Shown in pieces: positions 1 through 11,285 of a stretch of DNA of 64,000 bases. Under the pieces are notes generated by a model that had not been told where the DNA came from, did no database searches, and was given only the letters and a program-made list of their open reading frames with translations. Position numbers and translations under genes: made by a program. Within the stretch, counting starts at the first letter, position 1, and each line of letters starts with the position of its first letter. Source of the stretch: Agelaius tricolor (lineage: Eukaryota; Chordata; Aves; Passeriformes; Icteridae); assembly GCA_023055355.1 (NCBI GenBank), contig JALJCS010000001.1, positions 103,853,881 through 103,917,880 of the forward strand, written 5' to 3'.

Positions 1-335
1 CAAGAATATTTGCTTACTGGGCTGTGGCTTTTATATGTCTCTGATTCTACAAATATTTAAAGTCTGTATTGCCTCAACAATAAATGAGCAATAAATTCAG
101 CAATGTCCTCATACAGCTTTTGTTCCCTTTTTTCCCTCACATAAAGGGGGAATGCCCAGATTCACTGGAGCAGAAGTCATTTTTTGTTCTGCTCAAGTAA
201 AAGCTGTTGCAGGAATGGAGCTCAGAGCTATAATCCATCTATATTTTAATGCTCAATTTCATTGAAAACAGAAAACAGCTCTTGGAATTCTGAAACTTTA
301 TTTCTTTTTAAACACAGTTCTTGTGGGCTTTTTTG

Positions 336-341
<6 letters not shown>

Positions 342-372
<31 letters not shown>
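342..372. repeat. (TA)n dinucleotide microsatellite
   Basis: About 15 uninterrupted TA units directly after a TGTATGTG stretch. It is a simple, probably length-polymorphic repeat and can extrude as a cruciform. No associated gene. Confidence 0.95.
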
Positions 373-375
<3 letters not shown>

Positions 376-741
376 GAGTACCTATGGATTTGTAATACTG
401 ACTTAATAAAGAAGTATGATAAAAAATTTTTTGATTAAGTTTTGATTGACTTCACTAAGATGTCAGGAAATGTGGAGATGTATTCCAGCAAATGGCATGT
501 CCATATAGTGTCAATACAGCCTGAGTTTTTAGTTACATTTATTAAAATAATCATTAAGTTAGTGGGGTTAAGGGTTAATTACTGCTTGTTGATATAAGAA
601 TGCCAATTTTATCAGATAGTTTACATTATAAATATTGTACACTTTTATAAACATAGTTGTAGAGACTTATAAATTTTATGTATAATAGCTGCAAGCTTAT
701 AGTTAAAATGCTTTTTTATTGCTATGCCCGTTTCTTTGCTC

Positions 742-770
742 CTTTCCCTTCCCTTCCCTTCCCTTCCCTT
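742..770. repeat. (TTCCC)n pentanucleotide microsatellite
   Basis: Five to six copies of TTCCC on the plus strand (GGGAA on the minus strand), strongly strand-asymmetric. No gene context. Confidence 0.9.
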
Positions 771-2739
771 TGTCAACAACAGTGTTTTATTTAGAACCCT
801 TTCTCTAAAAGAAAAGGAAAAGCAATTTTTCGTTGATTCCCTGAATTTTCTGTGTATTGCTTTTATATTTAATTCCAATGTATACTTATTTTCATGGTAA
901 TTTTCATCAAATAATGTCCCCAGACATACTGCAAGCTGAGCCTTTATGGCAAATCTTGGACCCACATGCTTTTCTTTGTTTTGTTTTGTTCGGTCACTTA
1001 ATGACAGAGAGCACCTCCAATTGTCTGTGAAGTGCAGGGTGAGTATTTCCATAAGGCACAGCTGATTTTGCTTTCACTATGCATAGCAGGTGAAATAGAT
1101 TGCCAGGTTTGCTGGTGTGTCTTCAGGTGCCACTGCCATGACCATAAAGAGAGTTAAAAATGTCACAGGAAAAAGGTGCAAAGCAAATGCATTATTTAAT
1201 TCAATATGAGACTCTGGAGCAAAAAGGTTACACAGACAGAGCCATTCTAAAGCCCCCAGGTGGACTGGCCAGAGGAATCCTTGAATGGTCCCTTCAATGG
1301 GCAGCTCTGGGGATTAAGGCCTCTCTTTCACTTGGATAAGGTCTGGCAAAGGAGTTGACTCCAGTGGAGAATGTCAAACCTGTTGGAGGTTACTTTGTGT
1401 TGCAAAGCAGCTGCATAAAAAGAGAGTTAATTCTCAGCTCCCCAGAAGTCATCTATACTTAGTTTCAGGAACATAAGCTTCATGTGGCCAAAGGCTAATG
1501 ATTAAACTAAGATGTTTCCCAGATGAAAAGTTAAGGGCACAAGCTATCTGCCAATAAAATTGAAAAAGAATGAAAAAGGCTGAGAAACTTAGAGAGGTTT
1601 TAGTGTTCTATGAAGTCTGTATAGTTTTCTTTTAGGAGGCTGCATCCAGACATGCAGAGAATTAAATATTGCTTTGTCTCTCCATTGCTAGATGTAATAG
1701 AAATGCACATGCTTTTTTTTTTTTTTAAGCAAGTGAAAATGTTTGTCTTTTAATTTTTTTCAGTGTAATAATTTGCAAGAATCTGTTACAAATGAGAAAA
1801 TGATCAATAGTAACAGCAATGTCAAGTCTCATAGTTGTGTCTTGAAATGAAAATCAGTCTCCATGTAGAAGAAAGAGCTGTCAAGACAATTCTTCTCTCT
1901 GGCTGTGGAATAAGTACATAAATAAGATAAAAGCATTATGAAAAAATAAATTCAGTCCAACAACCATGCAATTTATTCTTAAAGTACTATAGTGAATGCA
2001 GAATTTTACTCCCATAAGCTGTCATATAAATGACTTTAAATCATATGGCTATCCTCAAGATTAGTAAAAAATACTTCTTCATGGCCAGTTAAAATATATA
2101 TTTGTGCATGTGTGTGTATATAAGTATGCCTATTATTTCTAAAGTGATAAACAGCTCAAACTCATAATGATTTAATTATGTTGATTCTCAAGAGCCCAAG
2201 GAAGGCAAGAGAATAAACTGTGAAATGTGAGGAATAGAGAAGGTAACAGGCATAATGGAAAAGGAGGAGGCCAGAGATGTGATATTTGTTTAATTTAGGA
2301 GAGCCTTATATATGTAACATTCTCAGAAGCTGATGCAGACTAAATTAACTTACTGTAAAATAGGTTTTGATATTAGATACTATTTCTTTAAATCACCATA
2401 CATCACTGAAGAGGTGGAAGAAGAAAAAGACACTGTTTCATAATCTGCAAGTCTGGACAATGTATTGTCTGTGGTTACATGAGAAAGAGTTGTGGCCCAC
2501 ATATCATGTGTATGGTTTTTGTCAGGTTCCTAAGATGCAAGTCAGAACCACACATGAACAAATAGTGACAAGCTTCCTTTATAATTGTGGAGAAAAATAG
2601 GTATTTTGGAAAGAAAGGAATTATTTAAATTATTCTGATCAGTTTAGCACTGATAAGGCCTCAGAAGGAAGACTATTCTAAGATCTACACACCAAAGTTG
2701 AAGCTGTATGAACACCGGGACAAAATTGAAGAGGAAAAA

Positions 2740-3040
2740 TAATGATGAGTGGTTTAGGAAGAACAACCTCTGAAGAAAGGCTGAAAGCACCACTTCATCT
2801 AGTTTAGGAGAGACCAAGAGAAGACACTAAAATAATCTTCAAATATGTGGATGATTATTAGAAAAACAATTCATGATTTCCACTTTACCTGAGGACAGAA
2901 CAAATCACAACTGACATAATTTGCAGAAAGGAAGACATAAATTAGTTTAAGAAAAAAAATTCTTAAACCGTAGAGATAGTTAAGCACTGCAACAAGCAGC
3001 CCAGGGATAGAGTGGAACTTCTGTTATAAGATTTTTTTAA
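2740..3040 (+). mobile_element. Old CR1 LINE remnant (3' part of ORF2)
   Basis: The text follows the conserved 3' portion of CR1 ORF2 in order. It opens with a GTTTAGGA... stretch, then AGGAGAGACCAAGAGAAGAC, then a segment reading as AATCTTCAAATATGTGG. Next comes an ACAGAACAAA block, an AATTTGCAGAAAGGAA block and finally ATAGTTAAGCACTG, which corresponds to the region just before the CR1 stop codon. Frames are destroyed by substitutions and small indels, and the diagnostic CR1 3' tail is not visible. Compared with the CR1 copy at the right end of this window it is far more decayed, so it is probably an ancient subfamily. CR1 is the dominant LINE of birds and other sauropsids. Assignment is by pattern memory; boundaries are good to about 30 bp. 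Confidence 0.72.
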
Positions 3041-6000
3041 TGAACATATTTAAAAAGAATATTTCTTCTACTTAAGAGTGATTTCTGCATTCCTAAAAAT
3101 GAGATTATTTTATTTCTTGAAAAACTATACCTACATGCATGCCTTGAATTATTTTATCTGTGAAAATTTTTCACAGGGGAAATGAAACATTGTGAAAAGA
3201 CAGTAATACTAAAATCAGAAAGCAGATCATGAGACTACTAATACAAATAACAGGGGTTTGGAGAGCACATCCTGGAGTTTGGAGAATTCAATTGTTCTTT
3301 AAAAGGTTCTCAGCCACTACTGTAAGATAGTTTTTAAAGAATAAAATGACAAATCTGTTTGGAGTTGAGTTATTTTTATTATACCAAAGATGAACTTCAA
3401 TGCCATTTTTTGTAGCTTTTTGAGTGAGCATTTCAGATTTTTCTTTCTCACTAATACGACATGTAAGTTTTCCTTGTGTTTTGTTTGTTTAATTGAGAAA
3501 CTTGAGCTTTTGTTAAAATTTATTAATTTTTTTATTAATACTGAGTCAGAAATGCTAGTCAGTCTCCAAAAAATTCCAGGGAGATCTACTGGTATAAGTG
3601 AATTTGAAAAGCACATCTCATATGCATGATAATTTGCTGGAGAGAAAAAAACCCCAAACCCTGTGTTTTGTATTAATTAAGCTTATCAGTCCAGATGTGG
3701 TACGTAAGATAAACATACTTCTGTGCTATCTTGGCTCTAAAGAATAATTCATTGATTGTGTTAATCATTGGTATGCTGCACAACATCTCTCTTGGCCAGA
3801 TAACCAGCCCTGCTATGCAAAATCTCCCCAAGTATTCCAGGTCAGGTAATTTTTTGAAACTGCTCTGGTGATAACATTTCATAGTTGTATAATTGGTGAA
3901 AGCTTTGTTTGAAGCTAAGTTTGAAAGCTCCTATCAGCCTTCTAGGGAAGGTAATTCAGTTGCAGGGTGTCACAGACCTTGAGCTCAGTCTTGACTTCCT
4001 GGAATGATGCAAACTGAGCAAAGGCAGAACAGAGGCATTACTTTGGAAAGAGAGCAGCTGAAGTAGCAGGACAGCTTTATATGTCCCAAACACATAAAGA
4101 GAGAATAAGGGTAACAGAAAAAAATGTCCCAGCCCCACCTTGTCTTTCCTGTATTCTGTGAAACAGAATGGGCAGATTAGACTGTCCCATTCTCTGCCTT
4201 GTACTCCGGACAGTGCAGAATTATAGGCAAATTTGGATGAACTCTGCTAAAAACACCAGTAGTTTTCGCAAAGAAATTCACCATTTTCAACCTTTTTTGT
4301 TGCTGATAAAAATATTAAACTGTTTTTGAAAAGGAATTTTTAAACAATGTCTTCACTACTTTGAGGTTTTCTTTCCTTTTGTTCCTTGTTTCTTTATTTT
4401 TCTTTGTTTTTTGGATATTTTTTTATATTCCACTGCTTGTTTTGAAAAGAACTGTGTCAGTGATCAGGTACAGAAGCACAATATAGATTCAGCTTGCTCA
4501 TATGGAAATTTCTAATTTCAGCACAACAGCATTAATGGAAAAATGTGTAAATCTGTTGTGTATACAGCAAATACTCATGTATAATCCATTCGGCTCAAGA
4601 ATCACAAATTCTTTAAGGGCAGAAGCCTACAAAAACAATAGCTTTTACACAGAGCAGAGAGAATAAGGGACTGAAAAAGGAACAAAGGAGCAAGACAAAA
4701 AAATAATTGAAAAACAAGATGCTTTAAGGGCCAGCTTTAACAAGTCTGGTTAGATCTGGAGTTTCCTTTTTTGTTTTTTTTTCTCCTCTCTTTATGAATG
4801 CTATCCATTGAGAAGTGTTTATCCTGGTTGAAGAAAATCATAGCTATGTCTCTACAAAGAGATCTATTTCAAGGACCTTGAAGGTTTTGGTTTTCTCTAA
4901 AGATCAGTTGGCTTAGTACAAATCTTGCCTTATACCCTCACTTATAACCTCCAACAGCGCTTCTACCGTGTAAATGCTGATTGCACATCAAGATTCCTAT
5001 TTGGATAGATTTTGTTTTTCAAGAACCTATTTTGATAAATCACCCTGTAAAGTAAGTTGTACAGAAAAGGTCTCCTTAAAAAATGAAAATTTTTCATCTT
5101 GAAATTGTCCATTAAATTAAAGATAGCTAGAGTTATATGAATAAAGGGATTTCTATTTTTTTAAATGTATCAGCAAAAAATTAAAAATATCTTTTCCCAT
5201 AAACCTGATATGCTATAAGCAGGGAAAAAATTGCAAAGTACTTGATGAAATAAATGTCGAACTTTTTTTCTAAGCTGAAGGGAGGCATCACTGTTGTTAT
5301 TTTAAAAAGAAGACTTAAAAAATTGTCTATGCAATCTCAAAACCTAAACAAGACAACCAGTAAAAACCTGTTCTTAGTAAATTTTCAAAAGTATTATTGG
5401 TGTAGTATTTATTTGACCCAACAGTATCTCTGGGAATGGCAGAGGCACTAACAGTCCCACTGAAGTAAATTAGAGAAAGCTGAGGCTCAGAGCAATTGAT
5501 GATAAACAATTTTTATGTTGCCAATTTCAAAGCATTAAAAATTAACTCCAGGTAAAAAATACATTCTTCTTAATTTTCAAATAATTCAAAATTGGGTTTT
5601 TGAATGCAATATGAATTATTTAATTTAAAAATATAACAACAGTTTTTTGAATTAAATAAACAGTTCATGTTACTTCAGTGTTTTTTCCTTTTCATTTTTT
5701 CTTTTTTCTCCCTCCCAGTAAGATCCTGCTCTTGATCTAGTAAAATTTTATGCAAGTAAGCTTGGGTTTCTAGATTTCTTTCTGCTATGGAGTACCAAAA
5801 ACCAATGTTAGGCTATATTATTATCTCAGAAATTTATATATAAAAGTCTCTTCATACAGTAGCTTCTCACTTGAAAAGGATCAGAGAAAGAAATAACACC
5901 TGAGAAAGAAATATAGTTCACATATCTCACTGGAGCAAAATGAGAATTCACTGCACCACACTAAGTCAAGCCCATGTACACTTCTTCAACAGAACAGATT

Positions 6001-8652
6001 GAATAAGAAAGTAAAAGCTAACTAGAAGGAGTTGCTGGAGTGTTTTTACATCAGTTTTTCTACAAATGGTCATTTATTATTAAAAAAAAAAAGAAAATAG
6101 AAAGAAAATTATTGGTGTTAGAGTGTATCTATGTTTGGCTTGGTGTCTAATATTCAGAAGTGTCATTAACAAAATTAGTGTCTAGCAAGGGTACTTTCCA
6201 AATATTCTGATTAAATCTGAAGTTTTAATGAAGGCTTATCTCTTTGAAAATGCTATCCTTGTGTGGTCTTGTAATGGTAATTATATTTTTCTTCCCAGAC
6301 AGACAATGGAAAAGAAAGAAAACAAAATAGTTTCCAGGGTAGAAGACTTCAGATCTGCCCAAAAAGGAATCATCATTTACATTAGAACTATCTATATCAT
6401 TCACAAAATACTGATGCTGTTAATCTATCCTAAATTTTCAGCCTGGATGTTTAAGGTTTTCTCAGAGATCTAAGAAATCTCTTAGTGGAAACAAATCCTG
6501 TTAAAGAGCACTGTGGAAAAGATGTACTGTAAAAGCTGCTTATCTCACCAAATTTATCACTCAGGAGGAAAAAACTGCACCTCAGCTTTTGACAAAGAAC
6601 ATATGCACACCTGCCAGGCCCAGGTGCATGCAGACACCATCCCCTCAGTTCCTCTGTGCCCTTGTCCCACTGGAACAAACACCAGCACATGGGAAAATCC
6701 AAGCAAGATGAACACAGATGGAAACCCAGTTACATCCAACAGATGCCTTAGCTTGAATTACTGATCCAATAAATATATCTACAACTTTTTTTTTCTCTCA
6801 ACAAACATTTATTCCTTGACTCCTTTTCCTTTTGTCAGTTCCCAGGATCAATGAAATCCAGAATTGATATCTAAACTATTTCCTGGACAGCTGAAAAAGA
6901 AATTTGGTATCAAATGTTAAACTATGCTACAGCACAATACAATAAGTGTAAGAGAGAAGCAACTGGTGGCTGTGTGTCAAAATAATTTTAATAGAGTTCT
7001 ACATATGTGACAATGAGAAGGTTGCCTTTAGACAACAGGGTTGTGAATAGAACAATAGCACAATAGGTTGGATATTTTTGGGTAATTTTGGCTAAAGAGT
7101 CAAAGATCAGTAGATTCATCACTTCCTCTTGTGAGAAAAGGATTTGGGAGACCAGGAACTTCCATCCATCTGGAATGGAGTGGTAGAAGAAATGGACAGA
7201 CTGCAAAGAACATAAGTGAAAGGAGAAATTAAGTCAAAAGAGAAAAATTAATGAGAGACAGAGGTCAAAGAAGAATACCTAGAAGAAAAGCTAGCAGTAG
7301 TTCATAGATAAAGAACATGCTCTGGACTAACTCTGGTCACATGTTTCAGTGCAGAAAATCACTGGATCAGAGTAAACTACTGGTACAGGAAAATCTGGTA
7401 GAAGGAGCATAAAAGGGAAAATGGTCAGAAACCTAAGTTGACCAGAGAGATGATAGAAGGAAAGGAAACTTCTGGTCTTTTTGCTCTGCTATAAGGAATT
7501 AACCTAGAACAAACTGACCAGAGGGCCCCAAAAAGCCAGAACCTTATGGAGTTAGGTCTGTAACAGGAGGAGTTTCCCCTGTGAAGGTAACCTAAAAGTT
7601 AGAGTGGCAGCTTTTCTTGGCTGAATATTGGCACTGTACCACAAGAGCAACAAGGCTGTGGAAGACTGAATATGACTACAAGAAAAGCAACATTGATTAA
7701 AATATAAGGCAAATAGTTGTGAAAGTTTGCAGTATACTGCAAATTTTTGTTTCCAGGTAAGCCCGTGAAACAAAATCTGGTCTTGTAATCAGGCATGGAC
7801 AGCAGGAATAACCCACAAAGTTAATGATGGATTCAATTTCACTTAGTCTATAATGAGAAACAATAATTATGATAAGCATCCTTGGACTTCACCTTTTTCT
7901 CCTACTTTGTCCATTTATGCAAACACTTATGTTTATGTAAACAGCTGGGTGCCATGGAGACCTGCTTGCTGCCTTAGTTCACTCCACTTCTGCCTAGCAT
8001 TTTATCAAACTCATCAGTTTGGAAAGGGAAGACATTTGGCTGAATCTCAGGGAGGAAAAAATTATTCTGACATTCACACTTCTCATCTTAAAATATGTAG
8101 TCTATCATACAATAAAAAATACTATTTTTATGAACTAAACTGATTATTTAAGTATGCAACACCTTTGAACATTTCTTGTATGGAGCAAAACTATTATGAT
8201 AAGTTTTTCTGCTGTTACTCACTATTTTCATAAACTGTTCAGGTAGTCCAGGAATGAAAAATGAAAAAATTTATAAAAATCAAACTCCTTTCACAATCAA
8301 TTGGGAAACAGAAAATAAATAAAAATAAAAGATTCATCAAATAGATTGTTTGCAATAGTTGAAGCCAGCTCTATTCAAAGATGGTAATCTGTTCAATAAA
8401 ATCTCCTTAATCTCTTATTATTTTGTCAAATTTCAGAATATAATGTTGAAAAGGCAGTTTGGTGTTTCTGATATTTGAATAACAGTTTTTTTACATTTCA
8501 ACTTATAGAAACAATTAGAAAACAAAAATGTCTCATAACTGACAGAAAGCAAAGGTTCACAAAATCTTTAAACCCAGCTTATAGTTATGTTCCCCAAAAT
8601 TGAATTAAAGGTAAAATATTTCTGTGGTTTGTATATTTCTTCCTAAACCCTG
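3041..8652. other. AT-rich noncoding DNA, no gene seen
   Basis: Open frames do not exceed about 100 codons; the largest is on the minus strand at 3317-3616. None has a domain I recognise or a coding-like composition. Short A and T runs are scattered (for example 6079-6091). A motif at about 7950-7964, GGTGCCATGGAGACC, resembles an RFX X-box (GTTGCCATGGNAAC type), but one motif proves nothing. No RNA gene seen. Confidence 0.6.
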
Positions 8653-8930
8653 TGTCCTAGTTCTGGCCAGGATAGGGGTAATTTTTTGCAGTAGCCAGGA
8701 GGGGGATGGACAGGACCCAGAGGTTATTCCATACCATTTCACATAATTTTCCACGAATGGAGGGAAGGGCTCATTTCCAAGTTGGAGTAATGTGGCTGCA
8801 GTCAGGCTCTGCAGTGGGCATTTTGCATGTGAATCCCCCATCTTTGGGAAATGGCCCCAGCAAATCTGACATAGATGTCCTAGACTCGTTTGTGGATTAG
8901 CTGCAAGCCTTGCTCTAAAACACACAAAAA
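8653..8930 (+). mobile_element. LTR-like fragment, ERVL-type
   Basis: It begins with TGTCCTAGTTCTGGCCAGGA, the kind of TGTCCTGGTTT... 5' edge that the ERVL-type LTRs at 19273 and 32201 (minus strand) also show. GTAATTTTTTGCAGTAGCCA then matches the early U3 layout, and TTATTCCATACCATTTCACA matches the ATTCCATA...TGA...TCATG block upstream of the TATA box in the copy at 19273. The remainder, to about 8930, has no TATA box or polyadenylation signal that I can place, so the element is truncated or belongs to a different subfamily. Open frames of 106 (minus) and 64 (plus) codons inside it are fortuitous. The right boundary is a guess. Confidence 0.5.
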
Positions 8931-10164
8931 CATCCTGCAGTCAATCAACTCTTTTGAAAATGGTGTTGTTTGGAGATTCAATGAATGGTGATGGAAGTTA
9001 GAAAGCAAATTTTTGATGTAGTTCCGAAAACACATATTTCTCAGAATGAACCTACTACAGTGCAGAAGATGCCTGGTAGTCCCAGATTCATCTGTGTTTT
9101 CTTTATATGAGTTTTGTTACTGCTTATTACCCAGTAGATGCACACATTTTGACTGTGCAGTAGCTGTAATTATTCACCCATTACTGTTTTGGAGAAGACT
9201 TGAACATACCTTCAGGGAAAACAATAGAATCAGAGTTATTTAAGGCAGAATTGGGAATTTCATTTGGGATAAAGTGAGAAAATACATGTGTAAAGCAAAA
9301 TGAGGCCTTCATGAAAGCTGTTAGGCTCAAAGTGACAAACTGAATCTAAACACTATCCATGTACTTTAAGTACTACGAGTAGCAGCTTTTGGAAAACACC
9401 TGTTTTGCACATCATTTATTCAGCATATAGGAGCTGTTTATGCTAGACTGGATGATGTTAAAAAGCAAAGAGACAAAAAAGATCTCTAAAATACATATTT
9501 TAGACTGAGATCTCAGTTTAGCATTTTCATGAAGAAAATTAGCATTCAGCAGGAGAAAGATAAAGTTATGTAGTGGGCAGTGTAATGTTACTCAGCCTAA
9601 AGTTAAAGAACTTTACATATTCATAGCCTACTTTTCAAAAGTTTTCATGGGTAAGCTTTTACTGCAGGCACAACTAGGATGTCAGAAATATAGAAGAGAG
9701 AAGCTTTTGAGACAGAAAAGATTTGGATCTGGACTTGGACAGTAGAAATAAAAAGTACAAATAGTTCAAAGCAGAAATTCATGTCCTGCAAGAAGCATTA
9801 CCATAACTTGAGCTGCCTAAAGATGAGGAGACTGATCAAATTAGCCATTCAGCCATCCTTCTCTTTTTTCAGACAGTAGAGAGAAAGATGGAATTCATCC
9901 TTCTTATTTGTAACAGTCATTTAGAGCAGAGTGTAATAATTTTCCCATAAAATAAAGAGCGAATACAAGCTGATCAACTCAGACTCAATGCTGTAATTTT
10001 TACTTGCACATATATGTAATCAATGCCTTCACATGAAGGAGTAAAAGCCTCACTTCTGCAGTAAAGCCAATCATCAAAATAACAGCTCTGGTTTCAATAG
10101 TTCAGGGAGCATATTAAAATTAAAATATCTACTCAACAAAAATTAAAAAAAAGTATATTTTCAA
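8931..10164. other. Noncoding DNA, no gene seen
   Basis: AT-rich sequence with no open frame above 65 codons and no repeat I recognise. Nothing else supported. Confidence 0.6.
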
Positions 10165-10720
10165 TTAGATAACTTCAATTAAATTGGGATGCCTTCCTAA
10201 TAAATCTTTTAATGAAGTGTAAATTTGTGCAAGATTTGTTTGAACAGTTGGGACAGTAATCCACTTGCACTGAACTTTAAAACTATATTCCTTAGTTGAT
10301 AATGATGAATTAATATTTTGATACAGATCGATATTATTTGTGTCTGCCATAATGTCTAAAATAATGCCACTTCCTTTCCTTTGCTTTTAATTTGACCATT
10401 TTAAACACTTGAGTAACAAATGATTCAAATTGAACAAACTCCTGATTAAGTTCAAGTCCAGAAAGAATATATTTTTTTTTAAAAACATACAACTCTACTA
10501 CCTTTTTCCAGCAGTGGACAGTGGCATCAGTTATATTACATATCTGTTCTATTGGATTGTTTTGGAGATGATTCTGCAGAGAATAAAATTTTATACACTG
10601 TTCAGGTTCATTAACCTCTATTGTATAAAATGCTGAGCCAAATTCTGATAAAATAAAATGTCTAGATATTCCTAGTTTAGAGTCTGTGGACTTAGGAATA
10701 TTTTCCCTAATGGACACCAT
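10165..10720 (-). pseudogene. Unidentified frameshifted coding relic (candidate)
   Basis: On the minus strand a 128-codon frame (10720 down to 10334) overlaps a 61-codon frame (10350 down to 10165), so one small indel would join them. Unlike the shadow frame on the other strand, the predicted residues are compositionally balanced (Glu, Gln, Asn, Lys, Trp, Cys). They contain helix-like stretches, such as FESFVTQVFKMVKLKAKER at residues 97-115 of the first part and VQTNLAQIYTSLKDLLGRH near the end of the second. The first ATG has an in-frame stop three codons upstream, so if the region was ever coding, the start is lost or lies on another exon. I do not recognise the family and assign no function. 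Alternatives: chance open frames in AT-rich DNA, a processed or unitary pseudogene, or a relic of an ancient viral or transposon insertion. There is no poly(A) tail beyond an A-rich end. Confidence 0.3.
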
Positions 10721-10879
10721 GTAATTTTAATTTTCTGTGCATGTATTTTCAGAAATAACTAGTGTAAATTAGTTACATCAAATAATTTGCTCAATTTCCT
10801 CTCATAACATTTCAGGGAGCAAAGAAAGACCAGAGCCTCAAAATCTCTTGTAGAAAGCTGTTGGTAGAGTGATTGCTGG

Positions 10880-11285
10880 ATAACATAAGAGGTTTGTGGA
10901 GGTGCTTGCATGACCACACTTGGGGTGGCCCAGTGACCCCACTGTCCCCAGCTGTTACAGCAAGAGTGTCGATGTGCACAAAGCACATGTGCACTGTGGG
11001 CCTGGGACCAGAGACAGAAACACCGAGGGAACCAGCCTGAAAAGAGGCACGAAGGCAGCAGGAACAGCTGGGAGACAGAGCAGGACAGACCTCGGAGGCA
11101 GAGGGATGGCAGCAGCACCCAACCCCTGCCAGTCCCTGCCAGGTGCTGCTCCGGCGTGGGAGAGTTTGTGACCCAGGGGCTGGGAGCAGAGTGAGCTGCC
11201 TGGGAGCTGGGGGTGAGCTAGTGCTGGGTCCTCCTGGGGGTTATTAGGTACAGGGCTGGGAAATGCATGGCTACTTAACACTTTG
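10880..11285. other. GC-rich island of unknown origin
   Basis: About 400 bp with GC clearly above the surrounding AT-rich DNA and with several CpG dinucleotides (for example in CACCGAGGG, GCACGAAGG, CTCCGGCGTGGG). It contains no convincing frame: several overlapping frames of 60-119 codons are open on both strands, as expected when stops are scarce in GC-rich sequence. On the minus strand it would begin TGTTAAGTAGCCATGC, which could be an LTR edge, but I see neither a TATA box nor a terminal duplication. It could be a degraded LTR, a retrotransposon internal segment or a small regulatory island. Its edge lies close to the candidate coding relic at 10165-10720. Confidence 0.45.

Larger units (their letters stand above)
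1..2739. other. AT-rich noncoding DNA, no gene seen
   Basis: No frame here looks coding. The 135-codon open frame on the minus strand (645-1052) crosses the pyrimidine pentamer repeat and has no recognisable domain. Contents seen: a (TA)n and a (TTCCC)n microsatellite, listed separately, and a 14-base T run at 1713-1726. A somewhat GC-richer patch at about 1240-1450 (stretches such as the one ending in AGCTCTGGGGATTAAGG) could be a conserved noncoding element, but sequence alone cannot show that. Confidence 0.6.

Noticed and set aside
8605..8925. 106-codon minus-strand frame
   Set aside because: Lies within the LTR-like fragment; not a gene.
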